Counted from the stretch's first letter, positions 25,396 to 37,567 are shown. The stretch is 50,816 bases of DNA from Ophiothrix spiculata (GCA_000969725.1 JXSR01S019327.1), one strand, 5' to 3'. The notes: generated from the sequence alone by a model not told the origin. Program-made: numbers and translations.

Positions 25396-25620
25396 CTTTT
25401 CCAATTGATTTAGCCGTATTTCATAGTTACTCATAGTGACAGAAGACATGGGTTAAGTATGAATTATTGATACGCTATGTCTGCCAAGGTGTGAACGTTG
25501 TCAACAAGGTGTTGGTCTCCTGAGACGGTAAGATTGTTACCGCTGATAAAATGTCACTTAGAGTGACGTTTGACATCAATTGAAGGCAGTCGCGGTGAAT
25601 GCAGATTGTCAGTATTCATT
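25396..25620. ncRNA. Conserved hairpin block, copy A (candidate structured RNA or SINE core)
   Basis: This is the most conserved segment shared by array units 1, 2 and 3. Within 25502-25596 there are consecutive perfect stems: CAACA-AGG-TGTTG (25502-25514), GTCTC-CT-GAGAC (25515-25526), GGTAA-GATTG-TTACC (25527-25541) and GTCACT-TAG-AGTGAC (25553-25567). A longer-range pair, ACCGC (25539-25543) with GCGGT (25592-25596), closes the last one. No open frame spans it on either strand. It could be a structured non-coding RNA, a regulatory element, or the conserved central domain of an old SINE. I saw no typical tRNA A/B boxes. Strand is unknown. Confidence 0.4.
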
Positions 25621-26192
25621 GATTTGTAAAAATACACCAACTTCATCTGTTTTTAATGTGATATCCATCAGTATATATTGAGAAAAAAATAGAATTTCCT
25701 TTGATTCTGGATTTGTATTATTTCAAAGAATTAATGTGACGTTTTCCTATTTGTGGTTCACAGAGTTTTCTCTTTTTTTTTCCGTTTCCCTTGTTGCTCA
25801 GATTTAACTTGCAGGTGTATCAAACGTTCATGAAACTTTTTCTGTGTTGGTATAACATGTTGGAAATTTTAAACTGTTGTTCACAGCACACAGAAGTGAA
25901 AACATATCTCAAAATTCTCAAATGAAATCCTTTGTTTTTCATCAACGAGATCAGATTGTGACCTTTGGTTGCTTGATCTAAGATTGTTTATTTGCCAAAT
26001 TTTTATGTTAAGAAATTCTCACCCATTGACCCATCTGGATGTAAACAAGCATAGCGATGTCAGTGGTCTAGGAAGTGTTTGTTCTTAAAATTAAATGAGT
26101 TTTTGGAGAGTTTTCTATATGGCTGCTTATATTTACAGTTATTTTTGGTAATATTTTTAGTTCATTGGCTACCAATTTAGTATAGCCATTTT

Positions 26193-26570
26193 TATATACT
26201 GTATTAATAAATTTAAGCATGTAGATACCCTATGACATTATTTCAAATAGTTTCAACCATCTTGAGAAAAAACCGTAAATAGTTCTTTTGAAAAGACTAT
26301 TTACGGGTTTTAAAAAGACTATTTACGGGTTTTAAAAAGACTATTTACGGGTTTTGAAAGACTATTTACAGGTTTTCTGCGTAATTTATAGCCGTGTCGC
26401 TTTCACGCACGGACGAACGCACGCAACAAACTCAGACACGCAAGCTAATACGCGCATTAACCTATTGCTTGCATTCATGGATATAGCATTTTGTTAGTGA
26501 ATTGTTTAATTAAATTAGGCCATCGGGCAAGTAAACTTTATTTAAAATTTATTAATACAGTATATAAAAC
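26193..26570. mobile_element. Insertion with TATATACTGTATTAATAAATT ends and internal 22-bp repeats
   Basis: TATATACTGTATTAATAAAT at 26193 is mirrored by ATTTATTAATACAGTATATA ending at 26566. Units 2 and 3 lack this stretch. Inside (26270-26380) GACTATTTACGGGTTTTAAA is repeated about four times in tandem, preceded by one inverted copy (AAAACCGTAAATAGT). Confidence 0.8.
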
Positions 26571-26700
26571 AAATATATACTGACATTTTCAGATCTCTGG
26601 ATTAAAACTATGGTCCTTCAGTGACTAAAATTTAGCTATTTTAGTCACTTCAGGTCCATAGTTTTAACCAGAGATCTTCAAGTCAGTATATATTTGTATA
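26570..26700. repeat. 131-bp near-perfect palindrome
   Basis: The left arm (AAATATATACTGACATTTTC, then AGATCTCTGGATTAAAACTA and TGGTCCTTCAGTGACTAAAA) is mirrored by TTTTAGTCACTTCAGGTCCA, TAGTTTTAACCAGAGATC and GTCAGTATATATTTG, around a centre near 26633. It abuts the preceding insertion and is absent from units 2 and 3. Confidence 0.85.
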
Positions 26701-27501
26701 ATATCAACTAAATTATAATTTTTCATGTGCCAAAAGAGGTACAAGCATAGTAAAACATGTAAGTTTATTAGAAACAGTTTGTTTGAACGGTACTGGAAAT
26801 CAATATAGTGAAATAAAATTTTATGTTAACATTATGTCGATATCATCATGAATTTATTGCAACATGTCGCTATCAAAAAACGTTTATGACAACAACCTTA
26901 ATTACTATAAATCTTTGAGATTTTGGTACCAGCTTAAGCTTAAGAAACAGTTTGTTTGAATGGTACCAGAAATCAATGTTGTGAAATAAAATGTTATGTT
27001 AACATTATGGCGATATCATCATGCAACATGTCGCTATCAAAAAACGTTTGTGACAACAACCTTAATAACCAAAACTCTAAAATTGTCAATTCAAGAATAT
27101 GGTTTTCGAAATTCTACTATAATTTTGTGCTTTGCAGGCTTGTATTCACACTATCCATCCCACACGTCTGGTTGAGATAACATATTTTGTGCCAGAGGTG
27201 AATATATACAATGTATCATACAGTATTCAAGTCATATAACACCAACTTTATATTAAAATCTGGAGGGAATTGTAAGATCTTGATAAGTTTAGACTTATAT
27301 ATTGTGATAGAACTTTTAAGCATCATACCACTTACTTTTTATTAAAATCCATAGGGAATGTAAGACCTTTTTGATAGTGTTGACTTGTGGTTGCGTATTC
27401 CAGCTCCATAATTTGCGTATTCCAGCTAATGAAACTTTCAAGTTCTATTTCTCTCAACTTTCAATTGTGATATGCAACTTTACACCTGCTTCATCAAGGT
27501 T

Positions 27502-28605
27502 CAGAGATGCCAAGTAGTACGAATTTTCCGTATTTCGTACGGGAAATTCTTGCAAATACGGAAATACGAATTATGTACTTCAAAGTACGCATTTAGCATG
27601 TTTAGATCGACTGAAAAACCCCCACTAAAATACTCCCCTTGAGCGCCCAAATCTACCTTAAGATTGCCCAGTACTGTATAATACAGAAATAACATTTTCT
27701 AGAATACTCCCAAAATTACACCCAAAAGTATTCTGCCGGTACTAATTGATCTGTTCATGTTTTTCGGGACCGCCTGTGCCACATGGATTTTGTTGATTTA
27801 TCCCGTGAGTGAGGAGGATTTCTCAATAAGTTAACGTGTCATAAATCATCATGAAACTTATGGAATAATCAAAAAATGTATAGTGTGAGTAATTGTACAA
27901 TTAAGCTGACAAGAAACATGTTTATTATGTGATAAAACCGACTTAAAATAGCGGTAGACTTTGTCACCTTTTAAGCTTAACTCAGTGTAGGTTTAGGTTC
28001 TTGTTCATGGTTATGTATTTACACAGTACACATTATTTTGATGGAAAGTTTTATTCTCATGCACTTCAGTACTCATTCTCTCGTCAGTTTGATGCAGCTT
28101 TTGTTGGTTAAGGTATAGGTCGATAGCCTATGATGTCAGAGAAGGGGTAAGGGATCCTACCTTTCTTTAGGTCAAGGTCCCAGGACAATATCCATGTTTG
28201 TACTACATACTATGCAACTTTATTTCAAAATAAAATTGGAAGGGACATACAGTATATTATACTATTCTTTCCACACCAGAAAGAAATGGGAATTAACTGT
28301 ATGTTTACCTGATGGACTTAGTTTCCGTGGCCGCTTTTCTGAAAAGCGCCCACACACGGCGGAGCTCTGTTCAATTTTTTTCTTGACATTTTATTTTTAT
28401 CACTGGCATTGTAAGCTTTGCTATGATGTATCTTGCAGATTAATCAGAACAAAGGGATGCCTGTTTTTCGCCCTTGAAATAGCCTCTCACGTGACGCCGC
28501 ATTGTGTCAAACCGTCGCCGATGTAAAAATACAGATTTGTATGGCAAAATACAGTTTTTTGACCCTCTGAGTACAGTTTTCTGACTTTTGAAGTTGGCAT
28601 CTCTG
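27502..28605. mobile_element. 1104-bp non-autonomous transposon with CAGAGATGCCAA ends
   Basis: The left end CAGAGATGCCAA and the right end TTGGCATCTCTG are inverted repeats. AAGGTT flanks both sides (27496-27501 and 28606-28611), while unit 3 has the uninterrupted site CAAGGTTGTCACATA. The CAG start recalls hAT elements, but those duplicate 8 bp, so the class is uncertain. A 110-codon open frame at 28194-28526 has no transposase features. Confidence 0.9.
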
Positions 28606-29347
28606 AAGGTTGTCACATATACTAGCATTATTAATAGCTTCATTTCCTTGGTTACCTATTAAAAATTATCAGATTGGAAACGTTCCACTTGTTTCAATAC
28701 CTGTTGAAGTATTTTGAATGAAAGTTTTCAATCTCTGGCCTCAGAGAATGGGAGTCTTTTTAAGGGAATAGGATGGACGACGTCTATTCATCAAGTTAAA
28801 TACCTGTCCTATGTTTCTACAATTCATTGAGTGTGGCTCATATTCTGTTCATAAACTAGCCTCCAATATTTCTCTGCATCCCTCCCTCCCTTCACCTGTC
28901 TGGCTGTGATAATAAACTGCATTTATTCTGCTGATAGGCAGAGTGAAGACTAATAAATTCATATGATCAGTTTGTCACAAGAGTGGCTCTCATTACAAGT
29001 CCTCGGGTATTAAGCTACTTCCTGCAATAGAGTAATGTACTATCAAGTTTCTGTAGAGAATCGGAAACAGTATTATAAGAGCTCGTTTAGGATTTATAGG
29101 TAGTCAGGATTATGATTTTGAGATAGCTTAATCGGTTCGTTCACTGTTAAGATCCATTTCAATACATTTGGTGCATTTTGCATCTTAATGAGAATATTGC
29201 CCAATTTTAGAACAAATGTGTTTGTCATTTTGAATATTGCTCAGTGTATCAATGAGGTAGTCAGATAAAAAGAAGATTATGATTTATAGGTTTGGTTTTG
29301 GTTGTCCCTCAATCAATGGGGCTATTTCAGTGTGTTTTTATTGTTCA

Positions 29348-29476
29348 GGGCCCATATTCATGAAACACCGCTAACTCTAGTTGGCTGCTAACTCTTTGTC
29401 TACCTGTCAAATTTTGACAGGTATACAATAGGTTAGCAGCCAACTAGAGTTAGTGGGGCTTCATGAATTTGGGCCC
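29348..29476. mobile_element. 129-bp MITE with GGGCCCATATTCATGAA ends
   Basis: The two arms are long inverted repeats: GGGCCCATATTCATGAA, CTAACTCTAGTTGGCTGCTA and ACCTGTCAAA on the left, mirrored on the right up to TTCATGAATTTGGGCCC. The whole forms one hairpin. It is absent at the corresponding place in unit 3 (near 34172). Confidence 0.9.
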
Positions 29477-29951
29477 TGGTCTTCTGTCAGGCATCCTTTA
29501 TTAGCTGCGATTTTCTGGCCTACAAGGACAACCACATAACATTTCTTATGATATAAGGGTTATGGCATTATGATCAAAGTAAAGAAGTGACAGTTTCATT
29601 GCCACCATCTTTGTAACCGTAATTTATTGTGGAAGTGGCATTGTAAACAAAATTATATGTAATTAATGATTGAATTATTTCATAAGTAGTCAGCTGACAG
29701 TAAATTGCATGGTCGCACGATATTTCACAAATAAGTATTTAGAAATATTATTTTTTGTCAAATGCATTAAAATCAAGATATGTAAAGAAATTACAGGTTC
29801 ACAGAAACATGATTCCTGAATCCTAGTTTCTCTTTCTTTTTTATGGAAATGTTAAACAAACAGAATGTTTTGTTACAACATTTATAAAGTCTTGAAACCA
29901 TGATCCGTAGTTGAAATAATCAAGAAAATAAAACATAGTGTTGACAAAGAC

Positions 29952-30046
29952 CAACAAGGTGTTGGTCTCCTGAGACGGTAAGATTGTTACCGCTGATAAA
30001 ATGTCACTTAGAGTGACGTTTGACATCAATTGAAGGCAGTCGCGGT
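29952..30046. repeat. Transplanted 95-bp piece of the hairpin block, copy B
   Basis: These 95 bases are identical to 25502-25596 (copy A) at every position, including the two positions where copies in units 2 and 3 differ (GCAGTCGCGGT versus GTAGTCACGGT). They sit at a foreign place in unit 2, between GTGTTGACAAAGAC and AATCTGCTTTATTA, replacing about 50 bp found there in unit 3. Confidence 0.95.
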
Positions 30047-31953
30047 AATCTGCTTTATTAAAACAACAACAAATTTGTGATTCGGTGCTTCAATTAAGGT
30101 AAAGGCCATCTGTAATTCCGTAATCCATGCACAAATTATTTGATTCACCTAGTATGTATGTAACCCATGTTTGATAGATGTTTTTGACACAGTCTCAGTA
30201 TTATTCCTGAAGCATGCTGATTTAAATGAGACGAGAAACAAAGATTGACATCTCATTGATGAAGAGTGTGATATTATTCCTCAATATTGCGTTGTGATGC
30301 ATTCTTTTGAAGCTTTAATAGGTTTTCTTAATTCAAAAATTGGATCATACAAATTGTATCTCTAAACATTTATGACAATATGACAGTTTGATTTTCATAT
30401 ATTGTAATAATTTATTATCTGCAAATCCAAATGTTTTCTGAGCTAACATGTTATATCTTCGTTTTGACAGACAAATTGTTTGAAGGACATTTATGTTGAA
30501 TTTGAATTTTGAATCATGACTATTTTATAGGATTGAGAAAGGGGGTTAGAGGAGGTTAAGAATGATGTAATTGTGAATGGAAAATAAATTTTGGATTGAT
30601 GTGAACCAAATTTTTAAACATAAAACCCTGATAACGCAAAGTGGACTTCAGATATCAATTTTGTATTAAATATTCTGGATTACTCAAAATCCTGTACTTG
30701 CAGCGTTTCCTCAAATGTGAAACTATTTAAATTGCATGGTAGAGATCCAATCATTTATTAATTCAGTGTTTTCAGTTTTCTTAAAAATGGTGAACTATGA
30801 TTTTACTTATTTAAAGGAATTAGTATATTTTGGAAACCAATTTGAATAATTTAGCAAAACCGGATTAATGTTTGAAGTTTTTTTATCTCCATTTAGAATT
30901 CCATCATACTTTATTTCTTGATACATTACTGTCATAAACTGTATACTCTACTATGATGTATCCAAATATGTGATACATTAGACACTTTCCCCAGATCATG
31001 TTCATTTATCACATCAATAATACAAATGGATATCACATTTCTTAAAAGCTTTCTTATATGATTCATCAATAAATTGCTCTGTATCAATTTCAAACGGCTG
31101 TTCAAGATGCATGCCAAGTGGAAATCCTAGATTTCTTATATTGATATCTCAATAAAACCATCAATACTTTGGTGTAATATTAGTTTATTATTTGTTAAGT
31201 GCTAGTGTCAATTTGCAGTCGCTAAATGACTCTGGGATAAACCTTTTGTAAACCTGTAGAGTATTTGGGTTGTTAGATACTTTGTTAAATCTTTTGAAAT
31301 TCCACTTTAGCGTTATGATATGACTTTTTCCTCATTCAAAGGTGCATTTTATGCAATGTAAAAGAGCAGATTTTGTACTTGATGATACATAAAGGGGGAT
31401 ATTTTGTATAAAATATTTTCATGATTAAAGAATGGATGCTAATTGATGACAATTTTAATATGTGAGGACTTTTTAATCAAAAATTCTAATTGCAATGAAA
31501 GGAAGTATCATTTACTCTGATTAAAAAAATACAAGTAATGATAATGAAGTGAAGATTGTTTAAAAGGATTTATGCAAATGTGCAATATATAGGGTGTAAG
31601 TGTTCATTTTGGAAAACCAATTTCCTCTTTTGACAATTTCTGCAAGAAATAATTTGTTTTTACCCAGCTCATTTTTAGCTTTTTAAAACCCCAATGATGC
31701 CATTAATCTTTTTGAAACAACTTCCCCCATTTTTCAAAGCCTCTCACACTTCCGTTTAGAAATAAACAGTAAAACACTCTTCACTCTTGAGAGGAGATGG
31801 ATAAAAATTCAATTATTTTGTAAAGAGATGTGTAAATCAGAATATTATCCTTAATGAGATGCATAATTAACACATATTTAATCATAGAAATTCTAATTAT
31901 ATAGCACCTAGTAAAACATGGATTCAAAAATCTTACAAACCCATGCATTTTTC

Positions 31954-32170
31954 CAATTGATTTAGCCGTATTTCATACTTACTAATAGTGACGGAAGACA
32001 TGGGTTAAGTATGAATTATTGATACGCTATGTCTGCCAAGGTGTGAACGTTGTCAACAAGGTGTTGGTCTCCTGAGACGGTAAGATTGTTACCGCTGATA
32101 AAATGTCACTTAGAGTGACGTTTGACATCAATTGAAGGTAGTCACGGTGAATGCAGATTGTCAGTATTGA
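31954..32170. ncRNA. Conserved hairpin block, copy C
   Basis: Paralogous to copy A in unit 2. Over the 95-bp core it differs at only two positions (GTAGTCACGGT at the 3-prime side), which shortens the long-range ACCGC/GCGGT pairing to four pairs but leaves all four local stems intact. Flanking unit sequence differs more, with several indels. Confidence 0.4.
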
Positions 32171-35100
32171 TTCATTTGTTAATATACACCAATCTCAGCT
32201 TCTTTTAATGTGATATCCAGCAGTTTGCATTGAGAAAAAAACAGAATTTACTTTGATTCTGGATTTGTATCATTTCAAAGAATCAATGTGGAATTTTCTT
32301 GTTGTTCACAGATTGTATTTGTTTTCTTTTTACTTGTTGTTCAGATTGTTGCTTAGATCTGTGTTGGTATAACATGATGGAAATTTTAAACTGTTGTTCA
32401 CAGCACACGGAAGTGAAAACCTATCTCAAAATTCTCTGATGAAATCCGTTTGTTTTTCATCAACAAGATCAGATTGTGACCTTTGGATGCTTGATCTAAG
32501 ATTGTTCATATATCATGTTTTTTATGTTAAGAAAATCTCACCCTTGACCCATCTGGATGTAAACTATCATAGTGTGTCAGTGGTCTAGTGGGTGTTTGTT
32601 TGTAAAATTCAATGAGTTTTTGCAGCTTTATGGCTGCTTATATTGACAGTTATTTTAGGTAATACTTTTAGTTAATTGGCTACCAATTTAATATACCCAT
32701 TTTATATCGACTAAATTATCATTTTTTGTATGCCAAAAGAGGTACAACCTTGGTACAACATGTATGCTTAAGCTTACATTTAAGAAATAGCTTGTTTGAA
32801 CGGTACTGGATATTAATATTGTGAAATAAAATTTTATGTTAACATTATGTCGATATCATCATGAATTTATTGAAGCATTTTGCTATCAAAAAACGTTTGT
32901 GACAACAACCTTTTAAACTACCATAAATCTAAAATTGTCAAATCAAGAATAAGGTTTTCGAAATTCTAATATAATGTTGTGCTTTGCAGGCTTGTATTCA
33001 CACTATCCATCCCACACGTCTAGTTGAGATAATATAATTCACATTTTGTGCCAGAGGTGAATATATACAAGATTATCATACAGTATTCAAGTCATATAAC
33101 ACCAACTTTATATTAAAATCTGGAGGGAATCTGAAGACCTTCTTGATAAGTTTAGACTTGTATATTGTGATAGAACTTAAAAGCATCATAACACTTACTT
33201 TTTATTAAAATCCATAGGGAATGCAAGACCTTTTTGATAGTGTTGACTTGTATATACAGGTTGCGTAATCCAGCTCCTTGTATGAAACAGGTGTGAAACT
33301 TTCAAGCTGTATTTCTTTCAACTTTCAATTGTGACATGCAACTTTACACCTGTTTCGTCAAGGTTGTCACATATACTAACATTATTGACAAAGAAAATCA
33401 TTTTGGATTTACCAGTTCATGCTTATGTGGTCCTTCAAAATAGCTTTATTTCCTTTGTTACCTATTAGAAATGATCAGATTGGAACATTTCACTTGTTTC
33501 AATACCTGTTTAAATATTTGGAATGATTGGAATGAAAGCTTTCAATCTCTGGCCTCAGAGAATGGGAGTCTTTTTAAGGGAATAGGATGGACAAGGTGTA
33601 TTCATCAAGTTAAATGTACCCTCCTTATTTCTGAAATTCATTGAGTGTGCCTTCAATGCATATTCTGTGCGTAAACTAGCCTACAATATTTCTCTGCCTC
33701 CCTCCCTCCCTCCCTCCCTTCACCTGTCTTGCTGTGATAATATAAACTGTATTTATTCTGCTGATAGGCAGAGTGAAGAATAATAAATTCATATGATCAG
33801 TTTGTCACAAGAGTGGCTCTCATTACAAGTCCTCGGGGTATTAAGCTACTTCCTGCAATGGAGTAATGTACTATCAAGTTTCTGTAGAGAATCGGAAACA
33901 GTATTATAAATGCTCATTTAGGATTTATAGGTAGTCAGGATTATGATGTTCAGATAGCTTAAGCAGTTCATTCACTGTTAGATCCATTTTTATACATTTT
34001 GTACATCTTGCATCTTAATGAGAATATTGCCCTATTATAGAGCAAACGTGTTTGTCATTTTGAATATTGCTCAGTGTATCAATGAGGTAGTTGGATAAAA
34101 AGAAGATTGTGATTTGTAGGTTTGGTTTTGGTTGTCCCACAATCAATGGGACTGTTTCAGTGTGTCTTTATTGATCTAGTCTTCTGTCAGGCATTCTCTA
34201 TTAGTTGCGGTTTCTGGACTACAAGGACAACCACATTACATTTATCATGATATGAGGGTTATAGCATTATGATCAAAGTAAGGAAGTGACGGTTTCGTTG
34301 CCACCATCTTTGTAACTGTAATTTATTGTGGAATTGGTATTGTAGACAAATCTATATGTAATTAATGATTAAATTATTTCATAAGTAGTCAGCTGACAGT
34401 AAACTGCATGATATTGCAGAAATAAGTATATGAAAATATTATTTTTGGTCAATTGCACTAAAAACAAGATATGTAAAGAAATTTGACATGTTCACAGAAA
34501 CATAAGGCCTGAATCCTATTCTTTCTTTTTTTATGGAAATGTAAAACAAACAGAATGTTTTGTTACGACATTTATATAAAGTCTTGAAACCGTGGTCCGT
34601 AGTTGAAATAATCAAGAAAATAAAACATAGTGTTGACAAAGACATTATATTGAACATTCTCATAAACACTACATTTGAAAGTATATTAAATCTGCTTTAT
34701 TATAACAACAACAAATTTGTGATTCAGTGCTTTAATTAAGGTAAATGCCATCTGTAATTCCGTAATCCATGCACAATTTTTTTGATTCACCTAGTATGTA
34801 TGTAACCCATGTTTGATAGATGTTTTTGACACAGTCTCAGTATTATTCCTGAAGCATGCTGATTCAAAGGAGACGAGATTGGCATCTCATTGATGAAGAG
34901 TGTGATATTATTTCTCAATATTACATTGTGATGCATTCTTTTGAAGCTTTAATAGGTTTTCTTAATTCAAAAATTGGAACATACAAATTGTATCTCTAAA
35001 CATTTATGACAATATGACAGTTTGATTTTCATATTGTAATCATTTATTATCTTCAAATCCAAATGTTTTCTGAGCTAACATGATATATCTTCATTTTGAC

Positions 35101-36363
35101 AGACAAATTGTTTGAAAGACATTAATGTTGAATTTGAATTTTGAATCATGATTTGTTTTATAGGATTGAGAAAGGAGGTTAAGAATGATGTAATTGTGAA
35201 TGGAAAATAAATTTTGGATTGATGTGAACCAAATTTTTAAACATAAAACCCTGATAACACAAAGCGGGCTCCAGATATCAATTTTGTATTAAAAATGTTT
35301 GATTACTCAAAATCTTATTACTTGCAGCGTTTCCTCAAAGATGAAACTACTTAAATCATTTATTAATTCAGTGTTTTCAGTTCTCTTAAAAATGCTGAAC
35401 TATGTTTTCAACTTATTTAAAGGAATTAGTATATCTTGGAAACCAATTTGAATAATTTAGCAAAACCAGATTAATGTTTGAAGTATTTTGATCTCCATTT
35501 AGAATTCCATCATACTTTATTTCTTGATACATTACTGTCATAAACTATAGTCCTCTTTCTATGATGTATCCAAATATGTGATACATTAGACACTTTCCCC
35601 AGATCATGTTCATTTTACCACATCAATATTACAAATGGATATCGCGTTTCTTAAAAGCTTTCTTATATGATTCATCAATAAATTGCTCTGTATCAATTTC
35701 AAACGGTTGTTCAAGATGCATGCCAAGTGGAAATCCTAGATTTTCTGTATTGATATCTCAATAAAACCATCAATACTTTGGTGTAATATTAGTTTATTAT
35801 TTGTTGAGTGCTAGTGTCAATTTGCAGTCACTAAATGACTCTGGGATACATCTTTTGCAAACCTGTAGAGTATTAGAGATGATAGGTACTTTGTTAAATG
35901 TTTAGAAATGCCACTTCTTTAGCATTGTGATCTGACTTTTTTCCTCATGTAAAGATACATCTTATTCGATGTAAAGATGCCAGTACTTGATGATACACAA
36001 TGTAGAGAAAGGGATATATTTTTAGAATAATTTGATGTTTAAACAATGGGTAGTAATTAATGACATTTTTATTATGTGAAGACTCTTTAATCCAAAAATA
36101 TCAATTGCAATTAAAGGAAGTATCATAAACTCTGATTGAAAAAAATACAAGTAATTATAATGATATGAAGATTTGTTAAAAAGAATTTATGCAAATGTGC
36201 AATATATAGCGTATAAGAGCCCATTTTGAAAAGCTGATTTCCTCTGCTGACAATTTCTGTGAAGTCAAATAATGGTGTTTTTTCCCCAGCTCAGTTTTAG
36301 CTTTTAACCCCAATGATGCAATTCATCTTTTTAAAACAAAACAACTTTCCTCCTTTTTCAAAG

Positions 36364-36515
36364 GAATGTGTCCTTTCACAGCTCGAAATTCTGCTGAAAT
36401 CGGGGCTGTTGTACCCGATGCTCTGTTACCTTATTTTTTTACGGAATAAATTGTATGCTTGATTTTGACGGAAACGAACCACTAGCTAAATTTCGAGCTG
36501 CCGGAAGACAAATTC
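36364..36515. mobile_element. 152-bp MITE with 9-bp target duplication
   Basis: The ends GAATGTGTCCTTTCACAGCT and AGCTGCCGGAAGACAAATTC are imperfect inverted repeats that both run into the word CGAAAT. TTTTCAAAG is present directly on both sides (36355-36363 and 36516-36524), while unit 1 has it once (near 25175). Confidence 0.9.
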
Positions 36516-36730
36516 TTTTCAAAGTCTCTCACACTTCTGATCAGAAATAAACAGTAAAACACTCTTCACTCTTGAGAGAAAATGGATAGAAATTTAATTT
36601 TTTTTGAAGAGATGTGTAAATCAGAATATTGTTCCTTCGTGAGATGCAAACTTATTTGACTATAGATAATCTAATGATATTGCTCTTAATAAAACATGAT
36701 TTCAAAAATCTTACAAACTCATGCAGCTTT

Positions 36731-36953
36731 TCCAATTGATTTAGCCGTATTTCATACTTACTAATAGTGACAGAAGACATGGGTTAAGTATGAATTATTG
36801 ATACGCTATGTCTGCCAAGGTGTGAACGTTGTCAACAAGGTGTTGGTCTCCTGAGACGGTAAGATTGTTACCGCTGATAAAATGTCACTTAGAGTGACGT
36901 TTGACATCAATTGAAGGTAGTCACGGTGAATGCAGATTGTCAGTATTCATTCA
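36731..36953. ncRNA. Conserved hairpin block, copy D
   Basis: Third paralogous copy, in unit 3. It shares the GTAGTCACGGT variant with copy C, and all four local stems are intact. It is identical to copy A over the stretch from GAAGACATGGGTTAAG through AATTGAAGG. Confidence 0.4.
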
Positions 36954-37567
36954 TTTGTGAAAATGCACCAATCTCAGCTTCTTTTAATGTGTTGATATCC
37001 ATCAGTATATGTTGAGAAAAATAGAATTTACTTTGATTCTGGATTTGTATCATTTCAAAGATATAATGTGATATTTTCTTATTTGTGGTTCACAGATTTT
37101 TCTTTTTTCTGCTCACTTGTTGTTCAGATTTAACTTGCAGTGTATCAAACGTTCATTAAAGTTTATCTGTGTTGGTATAATACGTGGAAATTTTAAAATG
37201 TTGTTCCCAGCACACAGAAGTGAAAGCATATATATCAAAATGAGATCCTTTTTCATCAACGAGATCAGATTATGACCTTTGGATGCTTGATCTAAGATTG
37301 TTCATTTGCCATGTTTTCTACTTGAAGAAAATCTCACCCATTGACCCATCTGGATGTAAACAACCAAAGTGATGTCAGTTTAGGGAGTAGTGAGTGTTTG
37401 TTCGTAAATTCAATGAGTTTTTGTAGCTACATGGCTGCTTATATTTACAGTTATTTTAAGTAATACTTTTAGTTCATGGCTACCAATTTATATAGCCATT
37501 TTATATTGATTAAATTATCATTTTTAGTATGCCAAAAGAGGTACAACCATGGTACAACATGTAAGCC

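Larger units (their letters stand above)
20923..27286. repeat. Tandem array unit 1 (6.4 kb including insertions)
   Basis: The unit starts at GTAGACTTGTGTATTGTGAT and ends after AAATCTGGAGGGAAT. It shares ordered landmarks with units 2 and 3: GAATGGGAGTCTGTTTAAGG (21299), ATCCGTAGTTGAAATAAT (21952), GCCATCTGTAATTCCGTAAT (22132), GACACTTTCTCCAGATCATG (23699), the hairpin block (25396-25620) and GCAGGCTTGTATTCACAC (27135). Later insertions unique to this unit lie at 23015-23683, 24056-24789 and about 26193-26705. Without them it is about 4.5 kb. No coding exon was recognised in any unit. Confidence 0.9.
27287..33149. repeat. Tandem array unit 2 (5.9 kb including insertions)
   Basis: It has the same landmark order as unit 1: GAATGGGAGTC at 28747, ATCCGTAGTTGAAATAAT at 29903, GCCATCTGTAATTCCG at 30106, CCCCAGATCATG at 30989, hairpin block at 31954-32170 and GCAGGCTTGTATTCACAC at 32988. 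Private insertions are the 1104-bp element at 27502-28605, the 129-bp MITE at 29348-29476 and a transplanted piece of hairpin block at 29952-30046. Confidence 0.9.

Noticed and set aside
25502-25596. Reading of the hairpin block as the missing PLXDC exon (peptide DGKIVTADK)
   Set aside because: A stop codon precedes it in frame, no FTFQ-like strand is present upstream, and the block is repeated in every array unit.
25502-25596. tRNA or 5S-derived gene in the hairpin block
   Set aside because: No A/B box promoter words and no cloverleaf with a 7-bp acceptor stem could be drawn.
27136-27175. Acceptor-like TGCTTTGCAG followed by a conserved segment in all three units, possible exon
   Set aside because: The segment is no better conserved than its flanks, no donor follows at a suitable distance, and the peptide does not match the family.
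28194-28526. 110-codon open frame
   Set aside because: It lies inside a non-autonomous transposon and shows no transposase or other motif.
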